Shown piece after piece: positions 7,148 through 12,981 of a stretch of DNA of 12,981 nucleotides. A model generated the notes under the pieces. That model was given only the letters and a program-made list of their open reading frames with translations. It searched no databases and was not told the origin of the DNA. Position numbers and translations under genes: made by a program. Position 1 is the stretch's first letter, and each line of letters starts with the position of its first letter. Origin of the DNA: Lutimaribacter salitolerans (GTDB lineage: Bacteria > Pseudomonadota > Alphaproteobacteria > Rhodobacterales > Rhodobacteraceae); NCBI RefSeq assembly GCF_042677865.1, contig NZ_JBHUDD010000134.1, forward strand, positions 1 through 12,981. Direction: 5' to 3'.

Positions 7148-8752
7148 CTACCGTCGCAGAAAATCCACCAACCCGGCGGTCGATCCATCCTTGCCCTCGG
7201 CGCTTTCCTCTCCCGACAGGACAGGCCCCAGCGCGGTGGCCATCTCCTTGCCCAGCTCGACCCCCCATTGATCGAAACTGTTGATCCCCAGCACCACGCC
7301 TTCGACGAACACGCGGTGTTCATACAGCGCCACGATCTGCCCCAGCCGCCGGGGCGTCAGCCGATCATAGGCCAGCATGACCGAGGGCCGGTTGCCCGGA
7401 AACACCCGGTGGCGCGCCTGAACCTCGGCCGCGTCACCGTGCCAGCCGCGCGCCGCCAGCATCACGCGCGCGCTGTCCAGATCGCGCCCCTTCATCAACG
7501 CCTCGGCCTGCGCCAGGCAATTGGCCACCAGCAACCTGTGATGATGCGCCAGATGCGGTTCGTGACCTTCGGCGGCCACCATGAATTCGCAAGGCACCAC
7601 ATCGGTGCCCTGGTGCAAAAGCTGGTAGAACGCATGCTGACCGTTGGTCCCTGGCGCGCCCCAGACGATCGGGCCGGACACCCGGCCCAGATCGGCCCCG
7701 TCGATGGCCACCCGCTTGCCGTTGCTCTCCATCTCCAACTGCTGAAGATACGGCGGCAGCAACGCCAGCCGCTGATCATAGGGCAGCACCGCCCGGCTGG
7801 GATAGCCGCAGATCTGCCTGTGCCAGATGCCCACCAGCGCCAGCAGCACCGGCAGGTTCCCGGACTCGGGCGCGGTGCGGAAATGCGCGTCCATCGCCGC
7901 CGCCCCGTCCAGAAAGCGCGCGAACTCATCCGGCCCGATAGCGATCATCAGGCTCAGCCCGATCGGTCCCCAGACCGAATAGCGCCCGCCGACCCAATCC
8001 TCGAACCCGAACACCCGCTCGGGCGCGATCCCGAATTCCGCCGCACGCTCGGTCGAGGATGACAGCGCCACGAACTGCGCGCCCGGATCGGCCACCGTTT
8101 CCGCCATCCAGTCGCGCGCCGTGGCGGCATTGGTCATGGTCTCGATGGTGGTAAAGGTCTTCGAGGCCACGATGATCACCGTCGTCTCCGGGTCCAGTCC
8201 CGCCAGCGTGTCGTGGATATGCGCGCCGTCCACGTTCGACACAAAATGCACCCGCGGCCCGTCGTGATAGGGTGCCAGCGCCGCCACCGCCATGGCCGGG
8301 CCAAGATCCGATCCGCCGATGCCGATGTTGACCACATCGGTGATCCGTCCGCCCTGCCCGGCAAAGGCCCCGCCGCGCAGCGCCGTGGCAAACCGCGCCA
8401 TGCGCGCGCGGGTCTCGATCACGCCGGGCATCACATCCTGCCCGCCGGTCTCGATCACCGCGCCTTCGGGCGCGCGCAACGCCGTGTGCAACGCCGCCCG
8501 CCCTTCGGTGCGGTTGATCTTGTCCCCGGTGAACATCGCCTCGCGCACCTCGGCCAGCCCCGCCTGTGCGGTCAGCGCGATCAGCGCCTCGCGGATCTCG
8601 GCGTCGATATTGGTCTTGGAGTAGTCCAGCAGCATGCCGTCGAACCGCGCCGAGAACCCGTCAAATCGCGCGCCATCCTCGAACAGCGACCTGATCCGCC
8701 GCTGCGCCACCTGCGCCTGTAACCCTTGCAACCTGTCCCAGATATCCATCAT
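7148..8752 (-). CDS. pgi: Glucose-6-phosphate isomerase
   Basis: The enzyme interconverts glucose-6-phosphate and fructose-6-phosphate in the cytoplasm. The 534-residue protein shows the family signatures: VVNIGIGGSDLGP (140-152), the phosphate-binding SKTFTTIET (197-205), catalytic base E342 in LEMESNGK, PGTNGQHAFYQLLHQGT (367-383) with H373, and K502 in GINSFDQWGVELGK. The pgi ATG (8752-8750) overlaps the TGA of pgl as ATGA, indicating translational coupling and settling the start; a TTG three codons upstream is not needed. It is the last gene of the zwf-pgl-pgi operon. In an Entner-Doudoroff organism it can return fructose-6-phosphate to glucose-6-phosphate for another pass. The signature has GAPGTNGQ where many members read GEPGTNGQ. 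Otherwise it looks intact and of normal length. Confidence 0.96.
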   Translation of the reverse strand: MMDIWDRLQGLQAQVAQRRIRSLFEDGARFDGFSARFDGMLLDYSKTNIDAEIREALIALTAQAGLAEVREAMFTGDKINRTEGRAALHTALRAPEGAVIETGGQDVMPGVIETRARMARFATALRGGAFAGQGGRITDVVNIGIGGSDLGPAMAVAALAPYHDGPRVHFVSNVDGAHIHDTLAGLDPETTVIIVASKTFTTIETMTNAATARDWMAETVADPGAQFVALSSSTERAAEFGIAPERVFGFEDWVGGRYSVWGPIGLSLMIAIGPDEFARFLDGAAAMDAHFRTAPESGNLPVLLALVGIWHRQICGYPSRAVLPYDQRLALLPPYLQQLEMESNGKRVAIDGADLGRVSGPIVWGAPGTNGQHAFYQLLHQGTDVVPCEFMVAAEGHEPHLAHHHRLLVANCLAQAEALMKGRDLDSARVMLAARGWHGDAAEVQARHRVFPGNRPSVMLAYDRLTPRRLGQIVALYEHRVFVEGVVLGINSFDQWGVELGKEMATALGPVLSGEESAEGKDGSTAGLVDFLRR

Positions 8753-9416
8753 GCTGCCCAATGCACTGTCGCGTCCTTCAAAATCGCCGCCACCGGCGCT
8801 TCCTGCGGTGGCAGGCCCTGCGCGCGCTCAAGCGCCGCGCGCTTGTCATCTCCGGTGATCACGACATGCAGCGACAGCGACGCCACCAGCGCCTGCGCGC
8901 TCAGCGTGACGCGCGGCTGCGCCTGACCCGGCGCGCGCATGGCCACCAGCGCCGGTGCCTGCGCATCCAGCGCCAGCCGCAGGGCATCGCCGCGCGGAAA
9001 CAGGCTGGCCGTGTGCATGTCCGCCCCCATCCCCAGCAGGGCCACCGCCGCAGGCAGCAACGGGGCCACCTGCGCCTCCAACTCCGGCAACGCCTGTTCG
9101 GGGGTTTGCCCGGCCCGATGATAGGGCAGGAACCGTGCGGCCGCCGCCTTGTCCACCAGCAATCGTGCGCGCACCAGCGCCGCGTTCGACGCCGCATCGG
9201 CTTCGGGCACCCAGCGCTCGTCCGACAGGATCACATCGACGCGGTCCCAATCCAGATCGACCGCGCACAGATCGTCGAACACCGGCCCCGGCGTCGTTCC
9301 GCCCGGCACGATCAGCGTGGCGCGAGGCTGCTGTCGCAGGGCCGCGCCCAGTGCCCCGGCCATCACATTGGCCAGGTCCAGCGCCAGCATCTCAGCATCG
9401 GCGTATTCCAGCAGTG

Positions 9417-9420
<4 letters not shown>
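8749..9420 (-). CDS. pgl: 6-phosphogluconolactonase (DevB/SOL type)
   Basis: It hydrolyses 6-phosphoglucono-delta-lactone, the product of Zwf, to 6-phosphogluconate. The 223-residue protein has the expected elements: phosphate-loop VPGGTTPGPVFDDL (38-51), SDERWVP (66-72) with a following N79, and LLGMGADMHTASLFP (128-142) containing the presumed catalytic H136. The usual motif is GxDGHTASLFP; here the residue before the histidine is methionine in place of glycine. Start ATG 9420-9418 overlaps the zwf stop (ATGA) and its own stop overlaps the pgi start in the same way, so all three enzymes are likely made from one coupled message in roughly matched amounts. It is the short DevB-type enzyme, not the beta-propeller YbhE type. 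Confidence 0.95.
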
Positions 9421-10865
<1,445 letters not shown>

Positions 10866-10890
10866 GGCACACCTTGCATTGCTGCGCCGC

Positions 10891-10918
10891 AGAGTAACAC
10901 GCCCACCCACGGGCACAA
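10891..10918 (-). promoter_or_regulatory. Weak candidate promoter for zwf-pgl-pgi
   Basis: Reading the minus strand, TTGTGC (10918-10913) and TACTCT (10896-10891) are separated by 16 bases, ahead of the zwf ribosome binding site and ATG. Each hexamer matches the sigma-70 consensus only partly (three to four positions), so this is a tentative assignment. Confidence 0.25.
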
Positions 10919-11170
10919 TCCCGCAGAGGCCCTGCGTTGGAGCCACTTGCGCCAGACAAAGTTGCCATGCCCCAACGCCTTGCGAAGGCGCATCGCCCCC
11001 GTCAGCCACGGCTACTTGGGCAACAGGCCAGGTCGCTCACCCCGACCGACAGACCGACTGAAGCCACATCCGCAGCGCAACAACGATCGGCTTACAAGCG
11101 ATTAAAAAAATCTATTGCCTGCGAACTGATCCACGCCGGGGCGAGCGCACCCGCCCCGTGACCTGAATGT
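10919..11170. other. Intergenic region between zwf and the accessory segment
   Basis: About 300 bases lie between the zwf start and the stop of the ImmA-like gene (11171). They hold two perfect hairpins: CGCCTT/AAGGCG around a GCG loop (10976-10990) and CGGGGCG/CGCCCCG around an 8-base loop (11137-11158). A run of seven A at 11104-11110 becomes T7 on the minus strand, about 26 bases beyond the second hairpin. No convincing ORF or tRNA is visible. The base composition begins to fall here, so the boundary of the accessory segment is probably nearby. Confidence 0.5.
11137..11158 (-). terminator. Hairpin just after the ImmA-like gene
   Basis: CGGGGCG (11137-11143) and CGCCCCG (11152-11158) form a 7-base stem 13 bases past the stop of the minus-strand ImmA-like gene. 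There is no T-tract directly after the stem; a T7 run lies about 26 bases further on. It could slow or end transcription from that gene before the zwf promoter region. Confidence 0.4.
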
Positions 11171-11704
11171 TCATAGGCTGAACTTGCGAAGTGCGATCTC
11201 AACCATTTGCTCTGAAACACCAAAGTACTTTGCCAACTCACTTGACTTGCGTCCGTGCAATGAGATCGCGGCCTCAAGTGCGCCATCGCCAAATAACAGA
11301 ACATCGGCAACCGCGTTTGCTTCAGCTTCCTGCTTGGGTTCGTAGTAGAACTCGTCATCGCCACGGTTCAAGTGCAACGGATCGAAAATCGGATCAGATC
11401 GATCTACATGGAGCAAGAAGTGTCCTAGTTCGTGTAGCACCGCGAACCGCTTAGAAACTATTGAATGGTTTTTGTTCACCTCGATTGCGTAGCCTGCTTC
11501 CGCGAAAGGGTCTGAGACAAGTCTTCCCGCCATACGACGAGGAAGACCTTCAAGTTCACGGACATCTAATCCCAAGCTCTCTGCAAGTTCCTTGACAGAT
11601 TGTATTTTCCCTGGGCGCATCATCCCGAGATTGAAGTTCCTCAGTGTGTTGCGCTGGTGTCCGTCCTCTGGAAGCCTCTTGAACAAATCTCGTAGAGATA
11701 TCAT
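11171..11704 (-). CDS. ImmA/IrrE-family (M78-type) metallopeptidase
   Basis: This 177-residue protein matches the ImmA/IrrE pattern. An N-terminal helical part includes SVKELAESLGLDVRELEGLP (36-55). A beta strand with GYAIEVNKNHS (71-81) follows, then zinc motif HELGH (91-95) in RFAVLHELGHFLLHVDRSD. The downstream glutamate region EAEANAVADVLLFG (126-139) supplies the third ligand. The C-terminus (ELAKYFGVSEQMVEIAL) is the usual helical end. In mobile elements such peptidases cleave a partner Xre-type repressor to switch genes on; others act in stress responses. That is family knowledge. No Xre-type gene is visible beside it, so the partner is unknown. Start ATG 11704 has a nearby AGGG. GC is clearly lower than in the zwf operon (about 48-50% in two 60-base lines counted), suggesting horizontal acquisition. 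Confidence 0.85.
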   Translation of the reverse strand: MISLRDLFKRLPEDGHQRNTLRNFNLGMMRPGKIQSVKELAESLGLDVRELEGLPRRMAGRLVSDPFAEAGYAIEVNKNHSIVSKRFAVLHELGHFLLHVDRSDPIFDPLHLNRGDDEFYYEPKQEAEANAVADVLLFGDGALEAAISLHGRKSSELAKYFGVSEQMVEIALRKFSL

Positions 11705-11790
11705 GTGTCCCTGCGGCCATAGTTCTTCCCGAACGCCCCAGAAAATCCTTTAGATTCAATACGCCTGTAAGAGCGCCGGAGTGAAATTTC

Positions 11791-11802
11791 TCCCATCTGG
11801 GA
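11791..11802. promoter_or_regulatory. Short palindrome upstream of the ImmA-like gene
   Basis: TCCCA and TGGGA flank a TC spacer, about 90 bases before the ImmA-like start. It sits in the probable promoter region of that gene and could be a repressor operator. It is short enough to occur by chance and no second copy is visible. Confidence 0.2.
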
Positions 11803-11838
11803 CCGAAAATCCTCCCGAAAGACTGGATTCGCGACAAC

Positions 11839-11861
11839 AAAAAGGCCCGCCGAAGCGGGCC
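11839..11861 (-). terminator. Intrinsic terminator of the TniQ-like gene
   Basis: On the minus strand GGCCCGC and GCGGGCC form a 7-base stem closed by a TTCG tetraloop and followed at once by TTTTTG. It begins 27 bases after the stop at 11889. This is the clearest intrinsic terminator in the window, and implies the fragment upstream belonged to a functional transcription unit. Confidence 0.9.
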
Positions 11862-11888
11862 CAGATCAAAGATGGTGAACCAGAATGG

Positions 11889-12737
11889 TTAGCCGGGGTG
11901 CTTGCGAACACGCGGTTGACGTAAGCGGAGCGGGTCCAGATCCGGCAGCCTGAACCTGACGGTGTTCACCCCGACCGGACCCGCAACCCGGCATGCTGGA
12001 ATATCCCCGGCCAAGACGGCGCCAAGAATTTCGCCGGTTGACCGTCCGGTCCTCTTGGTCGCGCTCACGACATCGACCAACCCGGCAGAAGCGGCTTGAA
12101 CAGGAAGGTTTTCGAGGCAGGCAAGAAACTTGGTGACGTCATCTCGCGCGAAAGCGAGCTTCGCGATACCCACATCGGCATCACCCCCGACGATGGAAGT
12201 AATGACGCCCTCGCGGTAAATGCTCTCCGCTTGGGTCCGGGTGCATACTATGGCCTCGGGGAGTTGGCTGAGGCTGACGCTGCCAGCGACATATCGGCAA
12301 AGGCGCTCTGTCTCTGCAGCGGGGAAGACCAGCCGGCTCGCCGCGGTATCCCAGCTGTCGTTCGAGGCGAAGCCAGCCTGAACCATGATCTTGCGGAGCC
12401 GCTTCCTGTGGAGGCCCGTAGCGACGGAAAGGCTGTGGACCGAGTGCAGGCGACGCCCCTCGACGCGCTGCCCTAACAGAACCTCGTCAGGTTCGACGAT
12501 CATCGTGTTGAGGATGTGCTCCCGAAGGAGGTGTTTGATCGGCCCTAGGTCGACCACCGGACTGGTATACGCCAGCCACTCATAGAAACGCCCGTAGACG
12601 GCCTTTGGGCCCGCCTGACCGGCGGAAGTTGTCGACATCGATGCGATCCGCCCCAGCGCCTCGTTCACGGCCTCAGGGCCTTCCCGCGCGATCTCATACC
12701 CGACGGCCCCGGCCTCTCGCCAGTCCTCGTCAGTCAA
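11889..12737 (-). pseudogene. TniQ-like C-terminal fragment, transposition-associated
   Basis: The 282-codon frame starts at a TTG (12737) with a badly spaced AAGGG, and the frame stays open further upstream, so the start is uncertain. The middle, KAVYGRFYEWLAY (45-57), then LLREHILNTM (70-79), then a helix-turn-helix-like segment RLHSVHSLSVATGLHRKRLR (96-115), resembles the C-terminal part of TniQ-type proteins, which help select targets in Tn7/Tn5053-like transposition. This is recognition by eye. The zinc-finger N-terminal TniQ domain is absent. The last 80 residues (VVSATKRTGRSTGEILGAVL onward) look like a second DNA-binding-like helix pair. The coding frame abuts an oppositely oriented AAA+ fragment with no room for a promoter, which suggests that both lost their 5' ends. 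It ends at a good terminator. It may be a complete small protein instead; function is unproven. Confidence 0.5.
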
Positions 12738-12743
12738 GCCCTT

Positions 12744-12953
12744 ATGATGATAGTGCAGGCCGGAAAGTTGGACTGGCGCGAGGTTACGAAGAGCTTCGTT
12801 TTGGCAGGCCCGCCCGGCACGGGCAAGACCATGCTGGCCGAGGCGCTGGCCCGGTCCGCCGGTATAACCCTCGTCAAGACATCCTATTCAGACGTTCAGA
12901 AAGCCGGGCACCAAGGCGATGCTCTGAAGGCTGCCGCGCGACAAACAGGCTGA
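12744..12953 (+). pseudogene. AAA+ ATPase fragment containing Walker A
   Basis: A 69-codon frame encodes KLDWREVTKSFVLAGPPGTG then KTMLAEALARSAGITLV, then KAGHQGDALKA, and stops soon after. GPPGTGKT (22-29) is a Walker A motif, and the sequence through GHQGDALKA resembles the start of the ATPase domain in FtsH-like AAA ATPases that carry a C-terminal protease. The Walker B, sensor and arginine-finger regions expected next are missing: the frame ends at TGA 12951-12953 with an unrelated AAARQTG. The N-terminal part of such proteins (commonly over 100 residues before Walker A) is also absent. No ribosome binding site precedes the ATG. This is most likely a broken fragment, perhaps truncated by an insertion or rearrangement near 12,930-12,950. 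Confidence 0.6.
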
Positions 12954-12981
12954 GAATCCAGCGTCAATCAGGATGAGAACG

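Noticed and set aside
11705..11840. Open frame upstream of and overlapping the ImmA-like gene, as a possible missing Xre repressor
   Set aside because: Its translation shows no helix-turn-helix pattern and much of it overlaps the peptidase gene in another frame.
12096..12476. 126-codon plus-strand open frame
   Set aside because: It lies antisense to the TniQ-like frame, which has recognisable motifs and its own terminator.

Overview
The window reads as a chromosomal segment of a high-GC alphaproteobacterium, most likely Rhodobacteraceae or the Roseobacter group. The grounds are the zwf-pgl-pgi operon order, a Fur/Mur-type regulator without the CxxC pair, and the GC-rich codon use. This is inference from gene content; no database search was possible.

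Layout. Positions 1-680 hold the end of a possible upstream ORF and a small membrane protein whose 5' end looks frame-disrupted. A RhlE-type DEAD-box RNA helicase follows on the minus strand (732-2021). Next comes a plus-strand set: a Fur/Mur-type metalloregulator, a cation diffusion facilitator (CDF), an EamA/DMT transporter and enolase (2418-6090). A small glycine-rich lipoprotein lies on the minus strand (6129-6407), divergent from a DUF985-type cupin (6594-7010). A cluster of four short hairpins (7051-7134) separates the cupin from a tightly coupled minus-strand operon, zwf-pgl-pgi (10865 down to 7148). Both junctions in that operon are 4-base ATGA overlaps.

From about 11,100 to the right edge the character changes. 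The DNA is less GC-rich around the first gene (about 48-50% in two 60-base lines counted, against 68% in a line within zwf). It encodes an orphan ImmA/IrrE-type metallopeptidase, a fragment resembling the C-terminal part of TniQ-type transposition proteins with a strong terminator, and the Walker A region of an AAA+ ATPase that is cut off at both ends. This looks like a decaying mobile or accessory segment next to the core operon.

How the genes fit together. zwf, pgl and pgi connect fructose-6-P, glucose-6-P and 6-phosphogluconate, feeding the Entner-Doudoroff or pentose phosphate routes; enolase acts in lower glycolysis but is a separate unit. The regulator and CDF exporter, 28 bases apart, suggest an iron/manganese/zinc homeostasis pair. 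I see no clear rRNA, tRNA or CRISPR array. The accessory right end is the part most worth a second look, but I do not see a complete new system there.
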